Source: Hyphomicrobiales bacterium (lineage in GTDB: Bacteria; Pseudomonadota; Alphaproteobacteria; Rhizobiales; Rhizobiaceae). From it: a DNA stretch of 64,000 nucleotides. Every line of letters begins with the position of its first letter. The stretch's first letter is position 1. The position numbers were made by a program, and so were the translations under genes. Shown piece by piece: positions 37,734 to 46,359 of this stretch. The notes beneath the pieces were generated by a model. The model was not told where the DNA came from, searched no databases, and was given only the letters and a program-made list of their open reading frames with translations. The stretch is taken from NCBI GenBank assembly GCA_900465675.1, contig UBJR01000009.1, positions 124,001-188,000 on the forward strand. The letters run 5' to 3'.

Positions 37734-40700
37734 ATTGAAATTCGAAGATGTTGCGGAACACGCCGGGCGCAATGATCGACAGCGGATTGATCTGCAGGTT
37801 CGGCTTGTCGAACTTGCCCGTCAGCTTGAAGGTGATGCCGATCAGGCCGCGATCGGAACCGTTGCCGAGAATGATGCCGATAACCGGCAATTCTGCGAAG
37901 AGGCGGTTCAGCCCATAGGCCGGCATGAACGTGCCGGTCATGTCCATATTGCCATTCGGATCGCGGATGGTGCCCTGAAAGGTCGCGCCGATCTGCTCGC
38001 CGCGCACCACACCGTTTTCGATGCTGACAATGCCGTTCTGCGACACGATGCGGGCAAAGCCGCGCTGGAAGCGCTGTGCCGATGTATCGATATCGCGCTT
38101 GACCGCCGAATTCAGGCTTCGTTGATCCTGACCGACAGGGGTCGAAACGATCGAATGCAGCCTGTCTTCATTGACGATCGAAAACCGCCGGACATCGGCA
38201 GAACCGTCCCAGCCGCCATTGCCGAAGCGCACCGTCATGTTGAGCAGCCCGCCGCGCATATGCTTGTAAAAATCGGCAAAGCGCGACACGGAGCCAGCGT
38301 CACCGGTCGTGACGTTCAGGATCCGCCCGTCCTTCATCTGCGTGACTACCGCCTCGCCGCTATCGGTCACGCCTGAAAGGTTGAGGACCTGCAGATCGCC
38401 GTCGCGCATCATGTAGAGCGCATCGAGGCTGCGCAGACGCTCGTCATTGAAGCCGACCACCTGTCCAAGCTTGGCGCGCACCGTGATGTCGCCGCCGCTG
38501 TCGGATTTCCCGTCGCCGTCGCCGCTACCGTTCTGGCCGTTCTTCAACCTGGCCAGGATCGGCCGCGCATCCGCGGTGTCGCCGGAAACCGAGACTTCGA
38601 AGACACCCTTGGCGCGGCGGATGGAGATCGCGAAATCGTCGAGTGACGACAGTTTCACGCTATCGAATGTCGCAGAGGTCAGTCCGCCCTTGCTGACCAC
38701 GAGCGAGCCGCTGGCACCAAAACCGTCACCCTTCAACTTGAAATTCTTGACCTGCGTATTGTCTGCCGGACCGGATATCTCGAAGTCCGCCCCAGCCGGA
38801 ATGCCCGCGCCTTTCGACCATCCGATCCACGGAAGCTGCAGCGTCGAGCGTGACAGGTCGATACTGACGGCTTGGCGGTCGTTGTCGATCCGTGTCAGCT
38901 CCACCTTGATGCTGCCGTCGATGATGCCTGACAGACCGGGCAACAGTTTTTCTCGCTGGTCGTTGGTCAACGTCGCGGTGATTTCGCGCTCTGGCGAGAT
39001 GCCCGAATTCTTGTCGACCGGCTCCAGCAGCGAAATATCGGCAGGAACGCCGTCGATCTGCCCCTTGCCGTCGAGCGTCACCTGTTTCGGATCGGCGTTG
39101 AGCGTGCCATCGAGATTGGTGATCTTGCGGCCGGACACCGGCTTGGCGACATCGACGCCCGAAAGCTGCATCGACGCCTTCCAGTCCGGTGGTGGCGGGT
39201 TCTGGGCGCTGACCAGTCCGAAACGTGCCTGTACCGTCGCGCTAATCTTGCCGCTGAGATCCTGCGGCACGAGGTTGGCGCGCTGCAGCACCTGCACGGG
39301 CTTATAGGTAAGCAGTTCGCCGACAGCATCGGCAGCCCCCGATATGGCAAGCTGCATCTCCGCCATCAGCGGCTTGTCGTAAGTCGCCGGCAGCACGAAC
39401 GTGCCTTCGCCGAGATCCACCGTACGCCCGGACGGAAAGAACGACCGACCGCTTTTGATCGACACCGTCGCCCGCGGTCCCTTGAGATCGAAATGCGCCG
39501 CCGTATCGCGGATCGGCGGAATATCGCCGGCAACGTTCATCCGCGCATTGGCGATATCGAAATCGATCTTGATCTGATTCTCGTCGAGCTTCAGCCCCTT
39601 GCCGACAGCCTCGTCCAGCCGGCCGAAGGGGATGAAGACCGAAATCGAGGCATCGCTCACCGTTCCGCCGAATAGGTTCTTCAACACCCAGTCGCGCGCC
39701 TTCGGCGCCATCCAGAACGGCCAGAGCTGCTTGATCGCCGCCGTCTGCAATTGCTGCGACTGCCCGGCAAAACTTATCTCCGGCGAGACGTTGCCGAATT
39801 TCACATGCAGAGCGCCGTAAAGCTGTCCGAGTGGACTGGAGGCCGTGATGCCCGGGAATTGCAATTCGCGGGTAGCGACCATGAAGCGGCCGCTTGCCTG
39901 GATATCGAAGGGTACCGGCTGCTCGCCGGAACCAACGGGCGAAGCGCTGCCGCCGCTAACCAGGAGATCGACCCCGAAACCCTTGCCGGCCGCTGGATCG
40001 AGCCGGTCGAGATCGATCAGCGCACCGTTGAACGGCACCGATGTGGCGCCGAACTGCCCGTGCGACTTGGCGATCTCGATCGTCTGTTTCTTGAAGTCGT
40101 AATCGAGATTGATCTGCCCGCTGGTGAGTTCCTGCTGGTCGCCGTCGACATAGATCAGACCGGGCGCAAGCGTAATGCCGGCGCTCAGCGCGGGATCGGT
40201 ACCCTCGCCGTCTCTCGCTGCCGACACCGTAAAATCGGCAAATGCATTGACCCCCTGCCGGATCTCGCCAAGCACGTTCCGCTTGATGGCAAACGGCGTG
40301 ACATCGGCGTGGCTGAGCTTGGCGGTAAAGCGCTGGGTCTTGCCGTCGCGGTTGTCAGCTTGGACATCGAGCATCGCCGGCTCGCCGTTGATCGAGATCT
40401 GACCGGCTAGATGCAGCGCGGTTGCCGAAGGACGGGAAAAAACGAGATCATCGACAACGATCGACAGCGGCCCGTTGGCGGTGTCGGCAATCTTGATGTC
40501 GATGCCTGAAATACGGATGCTGTCCGTACCGCCCCGCTGTGCGAAACTGTCGAACAGGTCAAGATGGGAGAAAGCCGCTTCCAGCGCCTCAGGGATCTGA
40601 TCGACCCGCAGATTTTCGAGCTTTACCGGATTGCCGGAGGGCAGAAGCGCCGTATCGAGTGCAATATCCTCGGCCTCGACATCGGCAATCGCTATCCGCC

Positions 40701-41133
40701 CGCGAAACAGCGCCAGCGGATTGAGAGCCATGCGCATTGCACCTGTCGTCGACAGATGCTGGCCGCTTTGCTGGTCGATCATGTTGACGTTACGCGCTTC
40801 GAGAGCCAGCCGAAGACCGGAGGTGAAACGGATCACGGTCGATCCGACCTCGGCCCTGTATCGCGGACCGATCGCCGAATTGAGCGCCATCTGCGCCTGC
40901 TTCGAGAGCGTCTGATCGACCATTCCGCTTTCGATGACGGCGGCGATGACAGCCAGAATGAGGACAAGCACGGCAAAACATCCGCCGGTCCATCCGGCGG
41001 TGCGCCGCAGCTTGGAGCGTGGCGGCGGGCAATGCACGATCATGGGATCTTCGGTTTGGGCCGAAGGGAGTTCATGCAAGGCGACGATGTCTTTCTTGCG
41101 AAACGTAACTTTTTCGCCGCGGATCGCCGACAT
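37732..41133 (-). CDS. AsmA-like / YhdP-type large membrane-anchored protein
   Basis: 1133 residues. One N-terminal membrane helix (~48-68), then a long periplasmic region rich in beta strands, with DUF3971/AsmA-like C-terminal features (DLGEGTFVLPATYDKPLMAEM, split; FYKHMRGGLLNMTVRFG; GTIRDPNGNMDMTGTFMPAYG; IIAPGVFRN). AsmA-clan proteins such as YhdP and TamB form bridges that move phospholipid between inner and outer membrane. This role is inferred from the family. ATG start with AGGAG about 12 bases upstream. It is convergent with tyrS. Confidence 0.85.
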   Translation of the reverse strand: MSAIRGEKVTFRKKDIVALHELPSAQTEDPMIVHCPPPRSKLRRTAGWTGGCFAVLVLILAVIAAVIESGMVDQTLSKQAQMALNSAIGPRYRAEVGSTVIRFTSGLRLALEARNVNMIDQQSGQHLSTTGAMRMALNPLALFRGRIAIADVEAEDIALDTALLPSGNPVKLENLRVDQIPEALEAAFSHLDLFDSFAQRGGTDSIRISGIDIKIADTANGPLSIVVDDLVFSRPSATALHLAGQISINGEPAMLDVQADNRDGKTQRFTAKLSHADVTPFAIKRNVLGEIRQGVNAFADFTVSAARDGEGTDPALSAGITLAPGLIYVDGDQQELTSGQINLDYDFKKQTIEIAKSHGQFGATSVPFNGALIDLDRLDPAAGKGFGVDLLVSGGSASPVGSGEQPVPFDIQASGRFMVATRELQFPGITASSPLGQLYGALHVKFGNVSPEISFAGQSQQLQTAAIKQLWPFWMAPKARDWVLKNLFGGTVSDASISVFIPFGRLDEAVGKGLKLDENQIKIDFDIANARMNVAGDIPPIRDTAAHFDLKGPRATVSIKSGRSFFPSGRTVDLGEGTFVLPATYDKPLMAEMQLAISGAADAVGELLTYKPVQVLQRANLVPQDLSGKISATVQARFGLVSAQNPPPPDWKASMQLSGVDVAKPVSGRKITNLDGTLNADPKQVTLDGKGQIDGVPADISLLEPVDKNSGISPEREITATLTNDQREKLLPGLSGIIDGSIKVELTRIDNDRQAVSIDLSRSTLQLPWIGWSKGAGIPAGADFEISGPADNTQVKNFKLKGDGFGASGSLVVSKGGLTSATFDSVKLSSLDDFAISIRRAKGVFEVSVSGDTADARPILARLKNGQNGSGDGDGKSDSGGDITVRAKLGQVVGFNDERLRSLDALYMMRDGDLQVLNLSGVTDSGEAVVTQMKDGRILNVTTGDAGSVSRFADFYKHMRGGLLNMTVRFGNGGWDGSADVRRFSIVNEDRLHSIVSTPVGQDQRSLNSAVKRDIDTSAQRFQRGFARIVSQNGIVSIENGVVRGEQIGATFQGTIRDPNGNMDMTGTFMPAYGLNRLFAELPVIGIILGNGSDRGLIGITFKLTGKFDKPNLQINPLSIIAPGVFRNIFEFQ

Positions 41134-41249
41134 ACGTCTTGGGTAACTCCTTGAATTCCACTTTCCGGTCTAGCTCGCCCGGTACTCGCCCAATATATAT
41201 CGGCTGGGTTAAGTGTCACCCATAAACCCGGCAAAAGAAAGGTTTCCAC

Positions 41250-41723
41250 ATGGCGGATATCGGCATCGGCGCCGAAGCCCCGGACTTCGACCTCCCGCGT
41301 GATGGCGGCGGCCGCGTATCGCTCGCAGAATTCAGGGGCAAACCTCTGGTTCTGTTCTTTTATCCGAAAGATGACACGGCGGGCTGCACCGCCGAATCGA
41401 TCGGCTTCACCGAGCTTGCCGGCGAATTCGAAAAGGCCGGTGCCGGGCTTGTCGGCATGTCGCCCGACTCGGTCAAATGCCACGAGCGTTTTATCAGGAA
41501 ACATAGCCTCGCCGTCGCGCTTGCTTCGGATGAGGAAAAGACCGTGCTGCAGACCTATGGCGTGTGGAAACAGAAGAGCATGTACGGCCGCACCTATATG
41601 GGCGTCGAGCGCACCACCTTCCTGATCCGCGCCGACGGCACCATTGCCACCATCTGGCAGAAGGTCAAAGTGCCCGGCCATGCAGAGGCAGTGTTGCAGG
41701 CCGTCAGGAACCTCGCCGCATGA
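41250..41723 (+). CDS. bcp: Thioredoxin-dependent peroxiredoxin (BCP/PrxQ)
   Basis: 157 residues. The peroxidatic Cys is residue 46 in TAGCTAESIGF; the usual resolving Cys five residues later is replaced by Ile. The next Cys, in VKCHERF (~79), could serve instead. Reduces hydroperoxides in the cytoplasm. ATG start with GAAAGG upstream. Its stop overlaps the ATG of the DUF455 gene. Confidence 0.93.
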   Translation: MADIGIGAEAPDFDLPRDGGGRVSLAEFRGKPLVLFFYPKDDTAGCTAESIGFTELAGEFEKAGAGLVGMSPDSVKCHERFIRKHSLAVALASDEEKTVLQTYGVWKQKSMYGRTYMGVERTTFLIRADGTIATIWQKVKVPGHAEAVLQAVRNLAA

Positions 41724-42544
41724 CCGCACTGACGATGACGTCGTTGCGAGGTGGCGCGATCGACGCCATCCGCTCCGCCGATCTCGACAGGAAGACGGAG
41801 CTCGCCCAGGAAGCAGCAACGCGCTGGTTCGAGCGCAGGATTTCGCTGCGCTCGCCGCTCGACCCCCCATTGCCGGAGCGGCCGGGCCGCCCGGAGAAAC
41901 CGAAGCTGGTTCCGCCGACCCAGGTTGAGAAGCGCTCGCTGCACACGGTTCATGGCCGTATCGCCCTGCTTCATTCGATCGCCCATATCGAACTCAACGC
42001 CGTCGATCTGGCCCTCGACATCGTCGCCCGCTTCGCCACCGAACCGGTGCCGAACTCCTTCTTCGACGGTTGGATGCAGGTTGCCTTCGAGGAAGCCAAG
42101 CATTTCCGCATGGTCCGCGACAGGCTGCGAGACCTCGGCGCCGATTACGGCGATGTTCCGGCCCATGACGGGCTCTGGCAGGCGGCGCACTCCACCCGCA
42201 ACGACCTGACCGCCCGGCTCGCCGTCGTCCCGCTCATTCTCGAAGCACGCGGCCTCGACGTCACGCCGTCGCTGCAGGCGAAGATGCGCGAAACCGGCGA
42301 CCTTGAAAGCGCCGCCATCCTCGATGTCATCTACAACGATGAAAAGGGCCATGTCGCGATCGGCGCAAAATGGTTCCGGTTTCTCTGCGCCCGCGAACGC
42401 CGAGATCCGGCTCAGACCTTTCGAGAGCTCGTCCGGGCAAACTTCCGCGGCCCGCTGAAACCGCCTTTCAACGACCTGGCGCGTGCCGAAGCCGGACTGA
42501 CACCATCGTTCTACCGTTCATTGACATCGACAAGCAGTGGCTGA
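41720..42544 (+). CDS. DUF455 ferritin-like protein
   Basis: 274 residues from the ATG at 41720, which overlaps the bcp stop (ATGA). Members have a four-helix ferritin-like fold with a probable diiron centre. Candidate ligands are visible: Glu in SIAHIELNAVDLALD, EEAKHF, EARGLDVTP and NDEKGHV. The biochemical role is unsettled. Coupling to a peroxiredoxin suggests a redox or iron-related task, which is inference. Confidence 0.85.
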   Translation: MTALTMTSLRGGAIDAIRSADLDRKTELAQEAATRWFERRISLRSPLDPPLPERPGRPEKPKLVPPTQVEKRSLHTVHGRIALLHSIAHIELNAVDLALDIVARFATEPVPNSFFDGWMQVAFEEAKHFRMVRDRLRDLGADYGDVPAHDGLWQAAHSTRNDLTARLAVVPLILEARGLDVTPSLQAKMRETGDLESAAILDVIYNDEKGHVAIGAKWFRFLCARERRDPAQTFRELVRANFRGPLKPPFNDLARAEAGLTPSFYRSLTSTSSG

Positions 42545-42580
42545 ACCATTGCGTGCGCCGGCTCCATGGCCGAAGTAATT

Positions 42581-42594
42581 TGTTAACCTTAACA
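42581..42594. promoter_or_regulatory. Palindrome TGTTAA-N2-TTAACA before M23 gene
   Basis: TGTTAACCTTAACA is a perfect inverted repeat, 52 bases before the GTG start of the M23 peptidase. It also holds two TTAAC elements, but not with the TTAA-N7-TTAA spacing of CtrA sites. Possible operator; no regulator assigned. Confidence 0.3.
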
Positions 42595-42645
42595 GTGTGT
42601 AATCAACCCAATCGAGGCACGGGCGCATCAATTGGGAGATTCTCC

Positions 42646-43953
42646 GTGACGCATGCACAGCACCAGCGCGTATTCGGCAAGCGTTCACAAGAGCATATCC
42701 TCATTCTGGCCAGCGGCGACAAGGTCCGCCACATGACGGTCAAGCCTTGGATGGCCGCCCTTGCCTTTTGCTTCGTCGGTGTATTCGCCATCGGATATCT
42801 GCTCGCAACCTCCTATCTCGTGCTTCGCGACGACCTGATCGGCGCCACCATGGCGCGCCAGGCCCGGATGCAGCACGATTACGAAGACCGGATCGCAGCC
42901 TTGCGTGCCCAGGTCGACCGCGTCACCTCCCGTCAGTTGCTCGATCAGCAGGTCGTCGAGGACAAGGTCGACAAGCTGATGGAACAGCAGATGGCGCTGA
43001 CCTCGCGTCACGGGAAGCTCGGATCGCTGCTCGACCGGGCCGAAAGCTCCGGCCTCACGGATAAGGACATGCCGGCGCCGGTCCAGTCCTTCGTTCCCGA
43101 TACCAAGGACAAGCGCGCATCGCTTTCGGGCGGCGCCGCAGCGATCAACAAGATGCTTTCGGGCGGCAGCGAACCGGCGGACGCCACGCCTGACAATACC
43201 ACCCTCGCCTATGTTCCCGCACCTGAAACTGTCGGCGACCGCGCCGACCGTCTGTTTTCTAAGGTCACGCTTTCGCTGAAAGGCGTCGAGGAAGACCAGC
43301 GTTCGCGGGTCGATCAACTGACAGCCGATGCAGGCGATGCCGCCGATGCCATTTCCAGCGTCCTGAACCGCTTCAGCATTTCAGTCCCGCAGCAGACGGC
43401 AAAAGCCGGCGATGACGATAGCGCCGTCGGCGGTCCCTTCGTGGAGCCGGAGAGCGAAGACGATTTCGACAATTCCCTGGTGCAGCTCGACACCGCGCTG
43501 ACACGGCTTGAGACCGTGCGTAACACCGCCGAATCCCTGCCCTTCCGCAATCCCGGCATCGGCAAGGACATCACGAGCCCCTTCGGCAACCGCCGCGATC
43601 CGTTCCTCGGCCGCCTGGCACTTCATTCCGGCATCGACTTCCGCTTTGCCCCAGGCGAAAAGGTTCGCCCGACGGCCGCTGGCAAGGTCACCACCGCCGG
43701 CTGGACGGGTGGCTATGGCAACATGGTGGAAGTCGATCACGGCAACGGCATTTCCACCCGCTATGGGCACATGTCGCAGATCCTGGTAAAGGTCGGCGAC
43801 ACCGTCGATCGTGGCGATGTTATCGGCCTTGCCGGTAGCACCGGCCGCTCCACCGGCACGCATTTGCACTATGAAGTACGCCAGAACGGTCGCGCCGTAG
43901 ACCCGATGTATTTCATGAATGCAGGGTTGAAACTGGCGACCTATATAAAATAA
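42646..43953 (+). CDS. M23 family metallopeptidase (LytM type) with coiled coil
   Basis: 435 residues from a GTG at 42646 with GGGAGA upstream. A membrane anchor (~35-60) is followed by a coiled coil (~70-115), a linker, and a C-terminal M23 domain with intact zinc ligands: H327 and D331 in HSGID, and H406/H408 in HLHYE. It should cut peptidoglycan cross-links from the periplasmic side of the inner membrane. DipM- or EnvC-like roles in growth or division are possible. Confidence 0.92.
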   Translation: MTHAQHQRVFGKRSQEHILILASGDKVRHMTVKPWMAALAFCFVGVFAIGYLLATSYLVLRDDLIGATMARQARMQHDYEDRIAALRAQVDRVTSRQLLDQQVVEDKVDKLMEQQMALTSRHGKLGSLLDRAESSGLTDKDMPAPVQSFVPDTKDKRASLSGGAAAINKMLSGGSEPADATPDNTTLAYVPAPETVGDRADRLFSKVTLSLKGVEEDQRSRVDQLTADAGDAADAISSVLNRFSISVPQQTAKAGDDDSAVGGPFVEPESEDDFDNSLVQLDTALTRLETVRNTAESLPFRNPGIGKDITSPFGNRRDPFLGRLALHSGIDFRFAPGEKVRPTAAGKVTTAGWTGGYGNMVEVDHGNGISTRYGHMSQILVKVGDTVDRGDVIGLAGSTGRSTGTHLHYEVRQNGRAVDPMYFMNAGLKLATYIK

Positions 43954-44006
43954 CCAAAGGCAGTAACCACAGCTTTACCTGTGCAAGGGCTGCAAGGCCC
44001 GTATTC

Positions 44007-44036
44007 CTTGACTTGCAAGCCGTTTGGGAATATGTC
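44007..44036 (+). promoter_or_regulatory. Possible sigma-70 promoter for rhlE
   Basis: CTTGAC at 44007-44012 matches the rhizobial -35 consensus exactly. With an 18-base spacer the -10 is TATGTC, a partial match. This would leave a leader of about 70 bases before the TTG start. Confidence 0.35.
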
Positions 44037-44110
44037 GCGCTGCATTGCGGCATGCAATCCCGCCGACTCAGCCAGAGTTCGGCCGAACCTGAACGGAAAT
44101 AGTTTTCCCT

Positions 44111-45610
44111 TTGACGACATTTGCTGATCTTGGCTTGAGCCAAAAAGTGCTTTCCGCCGTTACCGACGCCGGCTACACGATCCCTACCCCTATTCAGGCG
44201 GGCGCCATCCCGTTCGCCCTGCAGCGCCGCGACATTTGCGGCATTGCGCAGACGGGTACGGGCAAGACGGCGTCCTTCGTTCTGCCGATGTTGTCGCTGC
44301 TGGAAAAGGGCCGCGCCCGCGCCCGCATGCCCCGCACGCTGATTCTCGAGCCGACCCGCGAACTCGCGGCCCAGGTCGCCGAGAATTTCGAGAAATACGG
44401 CAAGAACCACCGTTTGAACGTCGCCCTTCTGATCGGCGGCGTGTCCTTCGAAGAACAGGACCGCAAGCTTGAGCGCGGCGCCGACGTTCTGATCTGCACG
44501 CCCGGCCGCCTGCTCGACCATTTCGAGCGCGGCAAGCTGCTGATGAGCGGCGTCGAGATCTTCGTCATCGATGAAGCCGACCGCATGCTCGACATGGGCT
44601 TCATTCCGGATATCGAACGCATCGCCAAGATGATCCCGTTCACCCGCCAGACGCTGTTCTTCTCGGCCACCATGCCGCCGGAGATCCAGAAGCTCGCCGA
44701 TCGCTTCCTGCAGAATCCGGAGCGCATCGAAGTCGCCAAGCCGGCCTCCGCGTCGAAGACCATCACCCAGCGTTTCGTCGCCACCCATGGCAAGGATTAT
44801 GAGAAGCGCGCTACCCTGCGTGATCTCGTGCGCGCCCAGGAAGAGCTGAAGAACGCCATCATCTTCTGCAATCGCAAGGTCGATGTTGCCGACCTGTTCC
44901 GCTCGCTGGAACGGCATGGCTTCTCCGTCGGTGCGCTGCACGGCGATATGGACCAGCGTTCGCGCACCACCATGCTGCAGAACTTCCGCGACGGCCAGCT
45001 CCAGCTTCTGGTGGCCTCTGACGTCGCAGCCCGCGGCCTCGACATCCCGGATGTCAGCCACGTTTTCAACTTCGATGTACCGATCCATTCGGAAGATTAC
45101 GTTCACCGTATTGGCCGTACCGGCCGTGCAGGCCGCTCCGGCGCCGCCTTCACGCTGGTGACCAAGCGCGATATGAAATTCACCGATGCGATCGAAAAGC
45201 TGATCGGCGAGAAGGTCGAATGGCTGAACGGCGATCTCAATGCCCTGCCTCCTGCAGAGGAAAGCAAGGAGATGGATCGTCCGGGACGCGGCGGCCGTGG
45301 CGACAAGAGCCGCGATCGCGGCCGCGGCAAGGGCCGCGGCGCTTCGGGTCATAAATCTGATACCGCCGTCGAACATACTACCGCAGAAATCATCGAAGTA
45401 GCACCACCAGCAAAGGTCGAAAGCGTGAAGCAAGAGCGCAAGGCAGAGAACAAGCAGCACAACAACGCGCGCAACACTCGGCCCTATCCGGCAAACGACG
45501 ACTCTCGCGACCGCCGCCGCTACCGCGACCACGATGACGGCCCGACACCGGTTGGTTTCGGCGACGACATCCCTGCCTTCATGTTGATCGCAGCCAGCGC
45601 CAAGGTCTGA
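44111..45610 (+). CDS. rhlE: DEAD-box RNA helicase (RhlE-like)
   Basis: 499 residues from a TTG at 44111 (MTTFADLGLS). All motifs are present: Q motif TIPTPIQAG, I AQTGTGKT, Ia PTRELAAQ, II VIDEADRM, III SATM, V RGLDIPDVSHV, VI HRIGRTGRAGRSG. The tail (~375-499) is basic and rich in Arg/Gly, with RGGRGDKSRDRGRGKGRG, and likely binds RNA. Unwinds structured RNA in ribosome assembly or degradation. A Nudix gene follows 7 bases later. Confidence 0.95.
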   Translation: MTTFADLGLSQKVLSAVTDAGYTIPTPIQAGAIPFALQRRDICGIAQTGTGKTASFVLPMLSLLEKGRARARMPRTLILEPTRELAAQVAENFEKYGKNHRLNVALLIGGVSFEEQDRKLERGADVLICTPGRLLDHFERGKLLMSGVEIFVIDEADRMLDMGFIPDIERIAKMIPFTRQTLFFSATMPPEIQKLADRFLQNPERIEVAKPASASKTITQRFVATHGKDYEKRATLRDLVRAQEELKNAIIFCNRKVDVADLFRSLERHGFSVGALHGDMDQRSRTTMLQNFRDGQLQLLVASDVAARGLDIPDVSHVFNFDVPIHSEDYVHRIGRTGRAGRSGAAFTLVTKRDMKFTDAIEKLIGEKVEWLNGDLNALPPAEESKEMDRPGRGGRGDKSRDRGRGKGRGASGHKSDTAVEHTTAEIIEVAPPAKVESVKQERKAENKQHNNARNTRPYPANDDSRDRRRYRDHDDGPTPVGFGDDIPAFMLIAASAKV

Positions 45611-45617
45611 TCCCGCG

Positions 45618-46040
45618 ATGGGTCAGCCGGGCATCGATTTCCCAGGCCTCGGCGTAGGCCTGGTGATTTTGCGCGACGGCAAGATTCTTCTCTATGAGCG
45701 CGTCAAGGCGCCCGAACCGGGTCACTGGAGCATTCCAGGCGGCAAGGTGGATTTTATGGAATCCACCGCCGAGGCCGCACGCCGCGAGGCCGAGGAAGAA
45801 ACCGGCCTCGAAATCCGCACTGTCAGACTGCTTGGTCCAGCGGAGGTGCTCAGCCAGGCCGACAGGCAGCATTGGATTTCGCTGCTTTACATCGCCGACG
45901 AGTTTCGCGGCGATCCCGAGATCACTGAGCCGGATAAGCTTTCCGATTTCGGCTGGTTCGGCCGCAACGAGCTGCCGCAGCCACTCTCCGAATTTGCCCG
46001 TGCGGCAATCGATTTCCTCGGCGACACCGACCTCCGCTGA
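45618..46040 (+). CDS. Nudix hydrolase
   Basis: 140 residues. Full Nudix box at 42-64 (G42, E48, R56-E57, E60-E61, G63). It likely hydrolyses a nucleoside diphosphate derivative. The C-terminus contains LSDFGWFGRNELP. The start is 7 bases past the rhlE stop, so co-transcription is likely. Substrate not predictable; ADP-ribose pyrophosphatase or an NTPase are options. Confidence 0.9.
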   Translation: MGQPGIDFPGLGVGLVILRDGKILLYERVKAPEPGHWSIPGGKVDFMESTAEAARREAEEETGLEIRTVRLLGPAEVLSQADRQHWISLLYIADEFRGDPEITEPDKLSDFGWFGRNELPQPLSEFARAAIDFLGDTDLR

Positions 46041-46358
46041 CTACTCGGCCCGCAGCGCTGCCTCGTAGGCAAGCCTGACCCATTTCGCCATCTCGTCCGG
46101 ATCATCATAGGCATTCTCGGGGATAGACCAGTAGGGCATCTTCACCGGATTGCCCTTCTTGCCCTCGTAGGCCCACTGGCTGGCGCCGGCATCGGCAAAT
46201 TCCGGCGCGCTCTTCTCGTCAGCCTTCAGGAGCATTTCATCGCGCAGTTCGATCGCGATGATCCGGCCGAGGTGATAGATTCCCTTGCCGCCGAACATCC
46301 GCTTGATGGTGACAGGGCCGAGGCCCTGAAACATTTCCTCGATCGCCGCCGTATCCAT
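46041..46358 (-). CDS. TfoX/Sxy N-terminal domain protein
   Basis: 105 residues, TfoX N-domain only. Motifs are MFQGLGPVTIKRMFGGKGIYHLG and DEMLLKADE (first one spans ~9-31). The C-terminal domain of true Sxy competence activators is absent. Function in rhizobia unknown. It lies one base downstream of the molybdopterin-binding fusion gene on the minus strand, so it may end that operon. Confidence 0.88.
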   Translation of the reverse strand: MDTAAIEEMFQGLGPVTIKRMFGGKGIYHLGRIIAIELRDEMLLKADEKSAPEFADAGASQWAYEGKKGNPVKMPYWSIPENAYDDPDEMAKWVRLAYEAALRAE

Positions 46359-46359
46359 T

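Noticed and set aside
42585..42595. CtrA box TTAA-N7-TTAA
   Set aside because: The TTAA elements are only two bases apart, so the spacing is wrong.
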